64,000 nt of DNA from Actinoplanes subtropicus (GCF_000721705.1 NZ_JOJL01000043.1:43550-107549), one strand, 5' to 3'. Positions 1 through 9,490 are shown, counted from the first letter of the stretch. Notes: generated by a model not told the origin, from the letters alone. Translations and numbers: made by a program.

Positions 1-1
1 G

Positions 2-502
2 CTGCGGCAGGGCGGCTCGAAGGTGGCCGCGGGCGTGCGCACCGGCCTGGCCGAGATCCGCACCGGGCTGCTGGCCCGCCGCAACTGGCCCGGCATCACG
101 CTCGCCTCGACCGTGGTGCTGGCCGGGCACCTCGCCACCTTCGTGGTCGCCGCCCGCGCCGCCGGCTCGACCGCCTCGGTGCTGCGGCTCACCCCGCTGA
201 TGCTGCTCGCGCTGCTGGCCATGTCGCTGCCGCTGAACATCGGCGGCTGGGGCCCGCGCGAGGCCGTCACCGCCTGGGCGTTCGGCGCGGCCGGCCTGAG
301 CGCCACCCAGGGCCTGACCATCGCGGTCGTCTACGGCGTCTTCGCCTTAGTGGCCGCCGTCCCGGGTGCCTTCGTCGTGGTGGCCCGGGCCGTCCGCCCG
401 CTCGCGGTGGACCAGGCCGTACGCGCGGCCGCGCCCGTCTCGCCGGCGCCCGCGATGTACGTCACCACCCAGCAGCGTGAGCTGGCCCGCACGGGCGCCT
501 GA
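2..502 (+). CDS. Lysylphosphatidylglycerol synthase/flippase-like membrane protein (UPF0104 type), 3' part
   Basis: The reading frame is open at the left edge, so this is the C-terminal 166 residues of a gene that starts outside the window. The visible part has several hydrophobic membrane segments and the glycine-rich GGWGPREAV motif, which sits between two helices in the AglD/YbhN/lysylphosphatidylglycerol-synthase transmembrane family (UPF0104). Such proteins are polytopic inner-membrane proteins; members act in lipid flipping or lysyl-lipid synthesis, but most actinobacterial ones have no assigned substrate. The tail after the last helix is short and polar. The stop lies 2 bp from the stop of the convergent reductase gene. 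The family call is good; the function is unknown. Confidence 0.75.
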   Translation: MRQGGSKVAAGVRTGLAEIRTGLLARRNWPGITLASTVVLAGHLATFVVAARAAGSTASVLRLTPLMLLALLAMSLPLNIGGWGPREAVTAWAFGAAGLSATQGLTIAVVYGVFALVAAVPGAFVVVARAVRPLAVDQAVRAAAPVSPAPAMYVTTQQRELARTGA

Positions 503-504
503 TG

Positions 505-1233
505 TCACTCCGTATCGCTGAACCGGTCGGAGAGGGCGTACCGCAGGAGGACGACGTCGCCGATCTGCCGCACCGAGGCCAGCCGGGCCCGGTGCCCGGG
601 ACCCCACGGGAAGTCGCCGTCGCCGACGAACCGCGGGGCCCGGGAGTCGCCGACGAAGAACGGCGCGACCACCAGCTGCAGCTCGTCGACGAGCCCGGCG
701 GTGAGGAACTGGGTGTGCATCGTGCCGCCGCCCTCGACCATGAGGCGCCGTACACCCCGGGCGGCCAGGTCCTGGGTGACCAGATTCAGGTCGACTGGGT
801 CGCCGCCGTCGATCACCGTGGCCACCTCGCCGAGCCGCTCGCGGGCGTGGCCGAGGGCGGGCGTGGCGCAGTACACCAGCTTGTCGACCTCGCCGAGGGT
901 GAAGAAGCGGGCCGCCGGCTCGATGTCGCAACGGCCGGTGACCGTGACCTTCACCGGGTCTGGACGCTCGCCACGCGCCACCCGGGCGGCCCGCCGTTCC
1001 GCCGAGCGCACCAGCAGACGCGGGTCGTCCTGCCGGATCGTGGCCGCGCCGACCAGGATCGCGTCGCAGCCGGCCCGCACCTCGTCGACCCGGTCGAAAT
1101 CGGCGTCATTGGAGAGCAGCAGTCTCTCCTGCCGGGCGTCATCGAGGTACCCGTCGATGGACATGCCGCAGCTCAACAGCGTGTAAGGACGATCAACCAC
1201 CGATGACGCCTCCTGTAGAGCGACGATCGTCAC
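505..1233 (-). CDS. RibD C-terminal-type (DHFR-like) reductase
   Basis: 242 aa from a GTG start. The protein matches the RibD C-terminal/dihydrofolate-reductase-like fold: an N-terminal strand PYTLLSCGMSIDGYL, then DAILVGAATIRQDDPRL, the nucleotide-binding segment VRRLMVEGGGTMHTQFL and a C-terminal LVDELQLVVAPFFVGDS. In riboflavin synthesis this domain reduces the ribosyl side chain of the deaminated pyrimidine with NADPH. No deaminase domain is attached, so it is a stand-alone reductase. It is divergent from a GTP cyclohydrolase II gene with 128 bp between them, which supports a shared role in flavin or a related pteridine/pyrimidine pathway. Whether it serves core riboflavin synthesis or a secondary pathway cannot be decided from this window. 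Confidence 0.85.
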   Translation of the reverse strand: MTIVALQEASSVVDRPYTLLSCGMSIDGYLDDARQERLLLSNDADFDRVDEVRAGCDAILVGAATIRQDDPRLLVRSAERRAARVARGERPDPVKVTVTGRCDIEPAARFFTLGEVDKLVYCATPALGHARERLGEVATVIDGGDPVDLNLVTQDLAARGVRRLMVEGGGTMHTQFLTAGLVDELQLVVAPFFVGDSRAPRFVGDGDFPWGPGHRARLASVRQIGDVVLLRYALSDRFSDTE

Positions 1234-1361
1234 CCCGGTCGAACAGTTGCGTACAAGATAATCCGCGCGACGATGGCAGGCACGTTCGCAATCTGTTGCG
1301 TTCCGGTGACCTCGGCGGCGGGCATAGATCAGCGGGGAACCAACGAGGAGGACCGATACCG

Positions 1362-2003
1362 ATGGACAAGGCCAAGGTGCGTCAGCAGGTCACCGTTCCG
1401 CTGCGCTTCCCGGACGGCTATACGACGACGGCGCGCGTGATGACCTTCGACAACCTGGTCGACGGCAAGGAGCACATCGCGCTCGGCCTCGGCGACTGGC
1501 AGCGGGCGCTGACCAAGTCCGCGGCCGGCGGCCGGGCGCCGCTGGTCCGGCCGCACAGCGAGTGCCTGACCGGGGACGTGTTCGGCAGCCAGCGCTGCGA
1601 CTGCGGGCCGCAGTTGCGCGAGGCCGCCGAGCGGATCACCGACCAGGGCGGATTCCTGCTGTACCTGCGCCAGGAGGGCCGCGGTATCGGGCTGTACGCC
1701 AAGCTGGACGCGTACGCGCTGCAGGACGCCGGGCTGGACACGTACGAGGCGAACGTCGCGCTCGGCCACGGCGAGGACGAGCGGGACTACACGGCCGCCG
1801 CGCAGATGCTGCTGGCGCTGGGTGCCGACCGCGTACGCCTGCTCTCCAACAACCCGGACAAAGCGGTCCAGCTGGAGTCCTGCGGCATCGAAGTGGCGCA
1901 GCGGATCCCGACCGGAGTGCACATGTCCGCGGCGAATGTCCGGTACCTGGCCACCAAGGCCTCGCACACGGCTCACACGATCGAGCTACCACTGGCCGAG
2001 TAG
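1362..2003 (+). CDS. ribA: GTP cyclohydrolase II
   Basis: 213 aa. The enzyme opens the GTP imidazole ring, releasing formate and pyrophosphate, as the first step of riboflavin synthesis. The zinc ligands are visible as C68, C79 and C81 in HSECLTGDVFGSQRCDC, followed by the signature RQEGRGIGL and the AYALQD segment with its conserved tyrosine. The family is about 200 aa, so this is a stand-alone RibA without a fused DHBP synthase (RibB) domain. The ATG at 1362 is preceded by GAGGAGG at a suitable distance; an in-frame extension to 1203 lacks homology and is rejected. It is divergent from the RibD-type reductase and 20 bp upstream of the phosphatase gene. Confidence 0.93.
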   Translation: MDKAKVRQQVTVPLRFPDGYTTTARVMTFDNLVDGKEHIALGLGDWQRALTKSAAGGRAPLVRPHSECLTGDVFGSQRCDCGPQLREAAERITDQGGFLLYLRQEGRGIGLYAKLDAYALQDAGLDTYEANVALGHGEDERDYTAAAQMLLALGADRVRLLSNNPDKAVQLESCGIEVAQRIPTGVHMSAANVRYLATKASHTAHTIELPLAE

Positions 2004-2023
2004 CTCTCCGGCACGATGGGGGA

Positions 2024-3931
2024 ATGACCGACGACCCCCGGCTCGTCGCCCTCGACCAGGTGCCGTTCCTCCTGGCCGTCTGCGAGGGGCCCGACCTGCG
2101 CGTGCTCACGCTCAGCGAGACGACCCGGGCGTTGCTGCCCGGCCGGCCGTGGGACGGGGTGCCGATCCGGGACGTGCTCAGCGACCTGATCGGGCAGCAG
2201 GTCGTCGACAAGTTCCACGAGGCGTACGACACGGGCGCGCCGGTCGCCGCGCAGGAGTGGCGGGTGCACCTGGACCAGCCGGACGGCTCGGTGCGCGAGA
2301 TCTTCGTGAGCTTCACGATCACCCCCTGGCTCTCCCGGGCCGGCGCGGTCCAGGGGGTGATCGGGGTCGGTTCCGACGTCACCGAGCTGGTCCGCCAGCG
2401 GCAGGCCACCGCGATCGCCCAGCAGCGGTACGCGGAGACCCTCGAGGTGATCAACTCGCTGCAGCGGGAGTTGCTGCCGGCCGGGCTGCCGGTGCTGCCC
2501 GGCCTGCGGGTGGCGGCCAGCTACCTGCTCGCCGACGCGGGCACCTCGGCCGGCGGGGACTGGTTCGACGCGGTCGCCCAGCGGGACGGCCGGGTCGCGC
2601 TGATCGTCGGCGACGTGGTCGGCCACGGCGTCGCCGCCTCCGGCGTGATGGGCCAGCTGCGGGCGGTGCTGCGGGACCGGCTCGACGACGGCGCCGGGAT
2701 CCTCGAGGCGCTCGCGGCGGCCGACCGGTTCGCGAGCCGCTCCCCCGGCGCGCACGCCACCACGGTCTGCGTCGCCGAACTGGACCCGGTCTCCGGCGAA
2801 CTGACCTACTGCACCGCCGGTCATCCGCCGCCCCTGGTCGTGTCCTCCGCCGGAAAAACCCAATTCCTTTCCGGTACGGGCGGCAGCCCGCTGGCCACCG
2901 GCGGGTCGTTCCCGATCGGCACGGCCCGGCTGGCCCCCGGCGACCTGCTGCTGCTCTACTCCGACGGGATCCTCGAGCGGCCCGGCCGCGACCACGTCAC
3001 CGGCGGCGCGGAACTGGCCTCGGTGGCGGCGGACTGCGCGGCCGGGCGGGCGCTGCGCGAGCCGGGGTCGTCGGCGGCGGCACGGGTCTGCACCCAGGCG
3101 GTGGAGCTGCTGGTGCGGGCGACCGGGCACCACGACGACATCACGCTGCTGGCCGCCGAGCGGGTGCCGCTTCCCCCGCCGCTGGTCCTCGACCTGCCGC
3201 CGGAGCCGGCCGTCCTGCGGGCGGCGCGGGAGGAGATCGGTGGCTGGCTGGCCGCGACCGGGGCCGGCAGCCAGGACGCCTTCGTCCTGCAGCACGCGCT
3301 GGGCGAGCTGATCACCAACGCGATCGAGCACGCCCGGACCATGGTCACCGTGCGCGGGTCGCTCACGGCGGCGGGGCAGATCTCCGTTTCGGTACGGGAC
3401 GAGGGGGCCTGGCTGGAGCCGTCGGCGTCGCCCAACCGGGGCCGGGGGCTGGCGATGGCCGCTCGGCTCGTCGACAGTCTCGTCGTGGAGCCGGCCACCT
3501 CGGGTACTACCGCCCGGCTGTCGCACACGCTGGTACAGCCGGCGCGACTGCTCGACGCACCCGTTTTGGGCATTTCCGATTTTTCGGTTAACTCGGTTTA
3601 CCGGATCGTCGAGGAACCGGGCGGGGACGAGACCCGGGTGCGGATCGAGGGCGAGGTGGACACGATCACCGCCGGGAACACCCTGGCCGAGCTGCTGCGG
3701 CGCAGCCGGGGCGGCACGGTGCCGATGACCGTGGACCTCTCCGGGGTGACCCACCTGGCCAGCGCCGGCGTGTCGGTCCTGCATCAGCTGACCGGGCGGC
3801 ACGACGAGCAGAAAGCCCCGCTCACGCTGCACGCCTCCGCCGGCTCCCCGGCCCGGGTCATCCTCGAGCTCGTCGGGTTGTCCACAGCCCTCCGCGAAAT
3901 GTCGGCCGGTCTCTCTAGTATCGCGGGGTGA
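2024..3931 (+). CDS. PAS-SpoIIE phosphatase with HATPase and STAS domains
   Basis: 635 aa multidomain regulator. Order: PAS-like sensor (about 1-130, ending in [11 protein letters not shown]), a short coiled linker, a PP2C/SpoIIE phosphatase core (about 145-385) with metal-binding residues in SAGGDWFDA near 178 and VGDVVGHG near 196, an RsbW-type HATPase domain (about 395-510, N-box [10 protein letters not shown]), and a C-terminal STAS anti-anti-sigma domain (about 525-630). One chain therefore combines the phosphatase, kinase and antagonist of a partner-switching module of the kind that controls alternative sigma factors. The target sigma factor is not nearby. ATG 2024 starts the PAS domain 20 bp after ribA. 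The last codons overlap recQ by 4 bp and contain the recQ -10 box. Confidence 0.9.
   Translation: MTDDPRLVALDQVPFLLAVCEGPDLRVLTLSETTRALLPGRPWDGVPIRDVLSDLIGQQVVDKFHEAYDTGAPVAAQEWRVHLDQPDGSVREIFVSFTITPWLSRAGAVQGVIGVGSDVTELVRQRQATAIAQQRYAETLEVINSLQRELLPAGLPVLPGLRVAASYLLADAGTSAGGDWFDAVAQRDGRVALIVGDVVGHGVAASGVMGQLRAVLRDRLDDGAGILEALAAADRFASRSPGAHATTVCVAELDPVSGELTYCTAGHPPPLVVSSAGKTQFLSGTGGSPLATGGSFPIGTARLAPGDLLLLYSDGILERPGRDHVTGGAELASVAADCAAGRALREPGSSAAARVCTQAVELLVRATGHHDDITLLAAERVPLPPPLVLDLPPEPAVLRAAREEIGGWLAATGAGSQDAFVLQHALGELITNAIEHARTMVTVRGSLTAAGQISVSVRDEGAWLEPSASPNRGRGLAMAARLVDSLVVEPATSGTTARLSHTLVQPARLLDAPVLGISDFSVNSVYRIVEEPGGDETRVRIEGEVDTITAGNTLAELLRRSRGGTVPMTVDLSGVTHLASAGVSVLHQLTGRHDEQKAPLTLHASAGSPARVILELVGLSTALREMSAGLSSIAG
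3916..3921 (+). promoter_or_regulatory. -10 box (TAGTAT) for leaderless recQ
   Basis: TAGTAT lies 6 nt before the recQ GTG, inside the last codons of the SpoIIE gene. There is no clear ribosome binding site at that start. The spacing is that expected for a leaderless transcript starting at the start codon itself. Confidence 0.45.
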
Positions 3932-6234
3932 CTTCGGCTCCCATGGTTCCCGCGTCCGCCGCCACCGAGGTGCTCAACCGCGTCTTCGGCTATCCCGACT
4001 TCCGGGGCAGCCAGCGCGAGATCATCGAGCACGTGGTCGCCGGCGGCGACGCGCTCGTGCTGATGCCGACCGGCGGCGGCAAGTCGCTGTGCTACCAGAT
4101 CCCGGCCCTGGTCCGCCCCGGCACCGGCGTGGTGATCTCCCCGCTGATCGCGCTGATGCAGGACCAGGTCGACGCGCTGCGCACGCTCGGCGTCCGGGCG
4201 AACTTCCTGAATTCCACGCAGGACATCGGCGAGCGCCGCGTGGTCGAGGCCGAGTTCGTCAACGGCGAGCTCGACCTGCTGTATGTGGCGCCCGAGGGCC
4301 TCGGCGTGCCGGCCACCCAGCGGCTGCTCGACCGCGGCAAGATCTCGCTGTTCGCGATCGACGAGGCGCACTGCGTCTCCCAGTGGGGCCACGACTTCCG
4401 CCCCGACTACCTCGGCCTGTCGATGCTGCACGAGCGCTGGCCCGACGTCCCGCGGATAGCGCTGACCGCGACCGCGACCAGCGCCACCCGGGAGGAGATC
4501 GCCACCCGCCTCCAGCTGACCGGCGCCCGGCACTTCACCGCCAGCTTCGACCGGCCGAATATCCAGTATCGGATCGTCCCCAAGGCCGAGCCCCGCCGCC
4601 AGCTGCTCGACCTGCTGCGCGGCGAGCACCCCGGCGACTCCGGCATCGTCTACTGCCTGTCCCGCGCCTCGGTGGAGAAGACGGCCGAGTTCCTGGCCCA
4701 GCAGGGCATCCCGGCGTTGCCCTACCACGCGGGCCTGGACAGCCGCACCCGCGCGTCCAACCAGGCCCGGTTCCTCCGGGAGGACGGACTGGTCATGGTG
4801 GCGACGATCGCGTTCGGCATGGGCATCGACAAGCCCGACGTCCGCTTCGTGGCCCACCTCGACCTGCCGAAATCGGTGGAGGGCTACTACCAGGAGACGG
4901 GCCGCGCCGGCCGCGACGGGTTGCCGTCCACCGCCTGGCTGGCGTATGGCCTGCAGGACGTGGTGCAGCAGCGCAAGATGATCGAAAGCTCGGAGGGCGA
5001 CGCCAACTTCCGGCGCAACGCGTCCCAGCACCTCGACGCGATGCTGGCCCTGTGCGAGACGGTGACCTGCCGCCGGGCCCAGCTGCTGGCGTATTTCGGG
5101 CAGAAGGGCGAGGCGGCCGGCTGCGGCAACTGCGACACCTGCCTGACCCCGCCGGAATCGTGGGACGGCACGGTCCCGGCGCAGAAACTGCTGTCCACGG
5201 TGCTGCGGCTGCAGCGCGAGCGCGGCCAGAAATTCGGGGCCGGCCAGTCGATCGACATCCTGCTCGGCAAGCAGACCGACAAGGTGCGCCAGTTCCGCCA
5301 CGACGAGCTGAAGGTCTTCGGCATCGGCGCCGACCTACGCGACCAGGAGTGGCGCGGCGTGGTCCGCCGGCTGCTGGCGGCGGGCTACCTGGCGGTCGAG
5401 GGCGAGTACGGCACGCTGGTGCTGACCCCGACCAGCGCCGAGGTCCTGCGCGGCGATGTCAAGGTGATGATGCGCCGCGAGGCCCCGAAACCGCCCCGCC
5501 CGCCGCGCTCTCGCGCCTCCACTCCCGCCGCCGCGGGCACTCCCGGCGCCGCGGCGGCCCCGGCCGATTTCCCGCCCGAGGCGGCCCCCGACTTCGAGCG
5601 CCTGCGCGCCTGGCGCGCGGCTACGGCCAAGGAGCAGGGCGTCCCCGCGTACGTCATCTTCCACGACGCCACCCTGAAGGCGATCGCAACGCTCCGGCCG
5701 ACCTCACTCACCCAGCTGGCCACGGTCAGCGGCGTCGGCCAGAGCAAACTCACCAAGTTCGGCCAGCAGGTCCTCGACACCCTCGCCGCGGGCGGCCCAG
5801 CCCCAGCGACCGCCGCCCCCACGACCTCCGCCCCGGCGACGCCCGCCCCCGCACCGGCCGTGTCCTCCCGATTCGGAGCACCCGAGCCCGCCGCGGCCCG
5901 GCCCGGCACTCCCCCATCGTCGGCCTCCCGGCCCGAGGCCCCCGCCTCCCGGCCCGAGGCCCCCGCCTCCCGGCCCGAGGCCCCCGCCTCCGGGCCCGAG
6001 GCCCTCGCTGCCCCGGTCTCCCGGCCCCAGGGCCGCACCGCCCCGGCCTCCCGGTCCGGCGCCCCCGCAGCGCCGTCCACCCGGCTCGGCATGACAGCCG
6101 GGCCCGCCCCCTCGGGCCGCCCGGCCGCGTCGCCTCCCGAGGCCGACGACTTCTGGGCAACCGACGAGGAGCCGCCGGATGAAGAGGGCCCCTACGACGC
6201 CTACGATCCCTACGACGACCGGGCGTACAGCTGA
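3928..6234 (+). CDS. recQ: ATP-dependent DNA helicase RecQ
   Basis: 768 aa, GTG start overlapping the previous stop as GTGA. RecQ unwinds recombination and stalled-fork structures 3'-5'. Visible motifs: Walker A MPTGGGKS near residue 50, DEAH at 145-148 followed by the aromatic-rich loop [13 protein letters not shown], helicase motif [12 protein letters not shown], the RQC zinc cluster (CETVTC ... CGNCDTC), a winged-helix region, and an HRDC domain at about 550-615. The last 150 residues are a Pro/Ala/Ser-rich disordered tail. Within it, SRPEAPA is repeated from 21-bp DNA units at 5926, 5947, 5968 and 5989, and the tail ends in an acidic [18 protein letters not shown]. The tail is longer than in E. 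coli RecQ and probably mediates protein contacts. Confidence 0.95.
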   Translation: MTSAPMVPASAATEVLNRVFGYPDFRGSQREIIEHVVAGGDALVLMPTGGGKSLCYQIPALVRPGTGVVISPLIALMQDQVDALRTLGVRANFLNSTQDIGERRVVEAEFVNGELDLLYVAPEGLGVPATQRLLDRGKISLFAIDEAHCVSQWGHDFRPDYLGLSMLHERWPDVPRIALTATATSATREEIATRLQLTGARHFTASFDRPNIQYRIVPKAEPRRQLLDLLRGEHPGDSGIVYCLSRASVEKTAEFLAQQGIPALPYHAGLDSRTRASNQARFLREDGLVMVATIAFGMGIDKPDVRFVAHLDLPKSVEGYYQETGRAGRDGLPSTAWLAYGLQDVVQQRKMIESSEGDANFRRNASQHLDAMLALCETVTCRRAQLLAYFGQKGEAAGCGNCDTCLTPPESWDGTVPAQKLLSTVLRLQRERGQKFGAGQSIDILLGKQTDKVRQFRHDELKVFGIGADLRDQEWRGVVRRLLAAGYLAVEGEYGTLVLTPTSAEVLRGDVKVMMRREAPKPPRPPRSRASTPAAAGTPGAAAAPADFPPEAAPDFERLRAWRAATAKEQGVPAYVIFHDATLKAIATLRPTSLTQLATVSGVGQSKLTKFGQQVLDTLAAGGPAPATAAPTTSAPATPAPAPAVSSRFGAPEPAAARPGTPPSSASRPEAPASRPEAPASRPEAPASGPEALAAPVSRPQGRTAPASRSGAPAAPSTRLGMTAGPAPSGRPAASPPEADDFWATDEEPPDEEGPYDAYDPYDDRAYS

Positions 6235-6344
6235 CACGCCGATCACGGCCGTCCGTTGCCGGCGGACCAAAGGTCGCGGCCGGCCGTCCGGTCGGAGAAA
6301 TATTTCGGTTTGAGGCGGCAGGTCTGTTCGCGGAGGAGGGCGGC

Positions 6345-6518
6345 GTGAGCCGACGCGGGCGCCTGCATCATCGGGAACTGTGGATGGACGACGCGACCAG
6401 CGACCACGGACCGTGGCCCTGGCTGCTGCAGCGACTGGGCCACACCCTCGACAGCAGCTGGGCGACCGGCCGTAGCTGGGCAGGAAATGGCAGTAACACA
6501 CCATCGCCGCACCACTGA
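6345..6518 (+). CDS. Possible small protein, 57 aa
   Basis: A 57-codon frame from GTG 6345 with GGAGGAGGG ending 4 nt upstream. The product starts MSRRGRLHHRELWMDD and is rich in Trp and His, with no membrane segment and no family I recognise. It lies in the gap after recQ. The ribosome binding site and distinct composition are the only support, so a chance frame cannot be excluded. Confidence 0.3.
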   Translation: MSRRGRLHHRELWMDDATSDHGPWPWLLQRLGHTLDSSWATGRSWAGNGSNTPSPHH

Positions 6519-6599
6519 CTGTCAAACATGTCTCAGGCGTCGGCAATTCGATGGAAGCGCTCTAACGGTGGGCGCGCATCCATACTCCGCCGGCCTGAC

Positions 6600-7025
6600 T
6601 CAGCTCGGATCGGGCGGCACGTCGGCGGTACGCCATCTGCGCGTCACGTCTGGATCGGCGGGCACGTCCGGCCCAAGGTCGAATCCGATCCCCTCCCCGG
6701 TACGCCACCGCAGATCGTCCGGATAGGGCGGCGGCGCGTCGAACCGTTCGATGTATGCCGCCCACCGCCGAGCCACCACATCAGCGTCCGCGCGAGGCAT
6801 GGGCCGGCTGCGCCGCATCCGCATCTCGACGTCGAACGGAACCGTCACGTAGCAGATCACCGGCCACCGGTTGGTGACCGCCCGGCACGGCAACACCACT
6901 ACGGTCGCCAGCAGGCAGAACAGGGCGGAGTACGGATTCGCGCTGTATCCGGGTGGCGCGGACGGCCACGACGACTCGTAGCGAGCAGGCCGCCAGGCGA
7001 GCCGCTGCCGCCCGACCCGCCACAT
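6600..7025 (-). CDS. Hypothetical membrane-anchored protein
   Basis: About 141 aa if read from ATG 7025. One hydrophobic segment is visible (SALFCLLATVVVLP), followed by a second short hydrophobic stretch (WPVICYVTVPFDVEM) and a soluble tail containing ARRWAAYIERFDAPPPYPDD. No family is recognised. The upstream part of the same long frame belongs to a decayed P-loop kinase-like gene (next entry), so the true start is uncertain and could be any of several GTG/ATG codons between about 6930 and 7025. The Arg/Pro-rich tail is at least consistent with real high-GC coding. Confidence 0.4.
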   Translation of the reverse strand: MWRVGRQRLAWRPARYESSWPSAPPGYSANPYSALFCLLATVVVLPCRAVTNRWPVICYVTVPFDVEMRMRRSRPMPRADADVVARRWAAYIERFDAPPPYPDDLRWRTGEGIGFDLGPDVPADPDVTRRWRTADVPPDPS

Positions 7026-7520
7026 TACCCACTCGCCCCGAGCTCGGGACACAACCAGCACTCCCACATCGTCCGCCCGCCCCGCAACCTCGCACCGCAG
7101 GATCGCGGCACGCTCAGCAGATCGCCGACCGTGCCGCGGCGCCGGCAAGCGACAACTTGGCCCAGGCGGCGCTTGCGGGCGAACGATCGGAAAGTGCCAC
7201 GCCACGATGGAGTCCGCGGACAGCGTCGAACGCAGTGACTCCCGGTTGCTGGTGCAGATTCCGGTACGCCGGAACATCCGCGCGGCGGTCCGGCGCAGTA
7301 GCCTGCCGAGCGAGCGCCACCTCGGCAGGTCCAGTCCGCCCACGAGGCCGGCACGGGCGAGCGGCACCTCGCGCCACTTCCCGTACGCCGAGTCGAGCAC
7401 CCAGGCGTCACCCGAACAAATCGCTGAGATCCGCTGCCGCTGCACATCGTCGGGGACGGCGACCCAGCCCGGCTCCCCCGTCAGGTCGTCGACGCTGTGA
7501 TACGGCGGGTCGAGACGCTC
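7020..7520 (-). pseudogene. Decayed P-loop kinase-like protein (topology-modulation/adenylate-kinase type)
   Basis: Reading the minus strand from about 7520 gives GERLDPPYHSVDDL, EPGWVAVPDD, GDAWVLDSAYGKW, then LDLPRWRSLGRLLRRT and SNRESLRSTLSADSI. These match, in order, the conserved middle of small P-loop nucleotide kinases often annotated as topology modulation proteins. The expected N-terminal Walker A (GxxGxGKS/T) is unrecognisable: only PPPQAGSRVV stands there. After SIVAWHFPIV the typical basic segment (FARKRR) appears in a different frame, and the final part (ADDVGVLVVSRARGEW) returns to the first frame, as if two compensating frameshifts had occurred. No intact start was found. I read this as a pseudogene. 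Confidence 0.5.
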
Positions 7521-7631
7521 GCCGCGGACAACGCGGCTACCGGCCTGCGGCGGCGGGGATGTCCGCCGTGGTGATGCGGGCCGGTTGACACGATTCCTTG
7601 TGACGGTACCGGCTCACGCCCGCCTGAGACG

Positions 7632-8057
7632 CTACAGGGCGATGTCGACGGCGCCGGTGATGTGGGTGAGGTGCAGGCGGCACAGGGCTTCGCCGTCGAC
7701 GGCGTTTCGTTTGCCGAAGTCGGGGGCGAGCCGGGGTGGGACGTACCGTTCGGCGATTTTTGTGGTCCAGGCGAGCAGGTCCGGAGCCTGCCGTTCGAGG
7801 GTGACCGGGCCACGGACCACGGCGAAGGCGTAGGGGTACTCGGAAATGTCCACGGTGACCGCCGCGTGTGGATTGGCGCGCAGGTTGCGGCCCTTGACGG
7901 TTCCCTCGTTGGTGGTGAACACCAGGTCGTCGCCGTCGACCACGAACCACACCGGCGCCACGTGCGGTTTCCCGGTCGGCGACGCGGTGGCCAGTTTGCC
8001 GGTGCGGGTGCCCATGCCGATGAAGTCGATCGCTTCCTGCCGTGTCATTGATCCCAT
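7632..8057 (-). CDS. PPOX-class flavin/F420-dependent oxidoreductase
   Basis: 141 aa. It has the split-barrel fold of the pyridoxamine 5'-phosphate oxidase-like superfamily: GKLATASPTGKPHVAPVWFVVDGDDLVFTT is followed by GRNLRANPHAAVTVD. The GxPHxxPVWF pattern is the one seen in actinobacterial F420- or FMN-binding members. Length matches the 130-150 aa family. Substrate is unknown. The start is ATG 8057 or ATG 8048; the latter follows GGATGGGA, so a protein three residues shorter is equally possible. It is followed at a distance of 24 bp upstream by the N-acetyltransferase gene on the same strand, so the two may form one unit. Confidence 0.8.
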   Translation of the reverse strand: MGSMTRQEAIDFIGMGTRTGKLATASPTGKPHVAPVWFVVDGDDLVFTTNEGTVKGRNLRANPHAAVTVDISEYPYAFAVVRGPVTLERQAPDLLAWTTKIAERYVPPRLAPDFGKRNAVDGEALCRLHLTHITGAVDIAL

Positions 8058-8081
8058 CCGCCCAGCATGCCCCGGGAAGGT

Positions 8082-8831
8082 TCAGCTCGCAGGCGACAGG
8101 GGACGCGTGGGCGCACGGGGCAGGCTGATGTGGAACCGGTCGCGGTAGGCGGCCAGCAAGGTCTCGTCGGTGTCGAGCTCGTGTTCCGTACGCGAGTCGC
8201 CCCGGGTCTCGATGAAGGTGCGGCCGCTGATCGTGATGCGGCCGTCGCCGTCGAGGCGGGTGCAGATCGTCTTGCGGGTGAAGTGGGAGTCCGGCGAGGT
8301 CGTCTGCCACCAGCACGTCGGGACGAAGTCCGGCAGCTCGCGCCTTCGCATCTCGATGCGGTACTCCGGCTTGCCGTCCTTGACGACGTCGACGTCGCCG
8401 TCGGCGGCGGGGACGATCGTGAACTCGCCACCGGGGTCCGGCTGCGGCGAGCGGCCGTCGAAGCGCAGCGGGTACGTGCTGTGTGCGCCGAAGCCCACGT
8501 CGACCAGCCAGACCCCGTCCACCAGCAGCGTCAGGTGGTCGAACGGCGGACCACCGTCCACCCGGGCGCCCAGCCGGGTCACCTCGTGCCCCAACTCCTC
8601 CAGCAGCAGGGCGAACAGGCCGTTCAGCTCGTAACAGAAGCCACCCCGGCGGCGGCGGACGATCTTCTCGTGCAGATCCGCCGGGGCGAGCGAGACGGGC
8701 TCGCCCAGGTGGATGCCGAGATTCTCGAAGGGCACCGCGGTCTGGTGCAGCCGATGCAGTTCGCGCAGGCCGGTCGACCGGTCCGCGCCGATGCGCTCGA
8801 GGTAGGCGTCCACATCCATGCGCGCCAGCAT
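8082..8831 (-). CDS. nat: Arylamine N-acetyltransferase
   Basis: 249 aa. It transfers an acetyl group from acetyl-CoA to arylamines or hydrazines by a ping-pong mechanism. The catalytic triad is visible: Cys66 in RRRGGFCYELN, His99 in PPFDHLTLLV and Asp111 in WLVDVGFG. The N-terminal helix (YLERIGADRSTGLRELHRLHQTAVPFENL, here given as landmarks only) has the PFENL motif typical of the family. ATG 8831 follows GAGG at 5-6 nt; the internal ATG 8819 is the alternative. The length is 20-30 residues shorter than most NATs (about 270-280), the difference being at the C-terminus. Some actinomycete NAT homologues act as amide synthases in ansamycin clusters, but no such cluster is present here. Confidence 0.9.
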   Translation of the reverse strand: MLARMDVDAYLERIGADRSTGLRELHRLHQTAVPFENLGIHLGEPVSLAPADLHEKIVRRRRGGFCYELNGLFALLLEELGHEVTRLGARVDGGPPFDHLTLLVDGVWLVDVGFGAHSTYPLRFDGRSPQPDPGGEFTIVPAADGDVDVVKDGKPEYRIEMRRRELPDFVPTCWWQTTSPDSHFTRKTICTRLDGDGRITISGRTFIETRGDSRTEHELDTDETLLAAYRDRFHISLPRAPTRPLSPAS

Positions 8832-8897
8832 CAGACCTCAACCCAGGTGCATGTCAAGGGGCCGCTGTCCGCCCGCCGGACCGGGCAGAATCACGGG

Positions 8898-8951
8898 GTG
8901 ATCCGAGGGCTGCTGCTCGACTTCTACGGCACCGTCCTCCACCTCGGCTGA
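8898..8951 (+). pseudogene. N-terminal stub of an HAD-family hydrolase
   Basis: GTG 8898 opens a 17-codon frame reading VIRGLLLDFYGTVLHLG before a TGA. This is the first strand and catalytic motif I (DFYGTV; usually DxDGTL/V) of a haloacid-dehalogenase-like phosphatase, and nothing HAD-like follows in any frame. A CAGAAT box lies 6 nt before the GTG, so the promoter and start seem to be kept while the body of the gene is gone. Most likely a deletion remnant. Confidence 0.55.
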
Positions 8952-9016
8952 GTGGTTCGCCGGCTACCGTCTCAGGCGGGCCGGGCAGCGAGCGAGCCGC
9001 CCGGCCCAGAGCCCCG

Positions 9017-9424
9017 TCACGCGCCGACCACGTCGACCATCCACTGGATGCCGAACTTGTCCTTGCACTGGCCGAAGGTGTCGCCCCACATCTGCTTCTC
9101 GAAGGGGACGTGCACCTCGCCGCCGTCGGAGAGCTTTGCCCACACCTCTTCCAGGCCCTCGCCCGGGTCGCCGCTGAGGCTGACGGTCACGTTGTTGCCG
9201 GGGTTGAGCGTCATGCCGGGCGCGGTGTCGGAGGCCATCAGGCGGTAGCCCTGGGGCGTGTCGAGATTCGCGTGCATCACGAGGTCTTTCACCGCCGGGT
9301 CGGGGTTGCCGAACTCGCCGAACGTGTTGATTTTGAGCTCGCCGCCGAGGACGGACTGGTAGAACTCCATCGCCTGGCGGGCATTGCCGTCGAAGGTCAG
9401 ATACGGGTTGAGCTGAGACGCCAT
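9017..9424 (-). CDS. VOC/PhnB-like glyoxalase-fold protein
   Basis: 135 aa from ATG 9424, which is preceded by AAAGGAGCC. The protein begins with NPYLTFDGNARQAMEFYQ, the hallmark of PhnB-type (3-demethylubiquinone methyltransferase-like) members of the vicinal-oxygen-chelate superfamily, and ends with WGDTFGQCKDKFGIQWMVD. The family binds small substrates, often with a metal; function here is unknown. An extension to 9529 has no family support. The gene is downstream of ppdK on the same strand, with a terminator-like hairpin between them, so it is probably transcribed separately. Confidence 0.85.
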   Translation of the reverse strand: MASQLNPYLTFDGNARQAMEFYQSVLGGELKINTFGEFGNPDPAVKDLVMHANLDTPQGYRLMASDTAPGMTLNPGNNVTVSLSGDPGEGLEEVWAKLSDGGEVHVPFEKQMWGDTFGQCKDKFGIQWMVDVVGA

Positions 9425-9490
9425 CGCAGGCTCCTTTGGCTGGTGATGTCCTGTCCAGCCCGAACCTAGACCCGCCGTACGACATTTGGC

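Noticed and set aside
1234..1361. FMN riboswitch before ribA
   Set aside because: The 128-bp gap lacks the conserved RFN-element cores, and the genes are divergent with a normal ribosome binding site before ribA.
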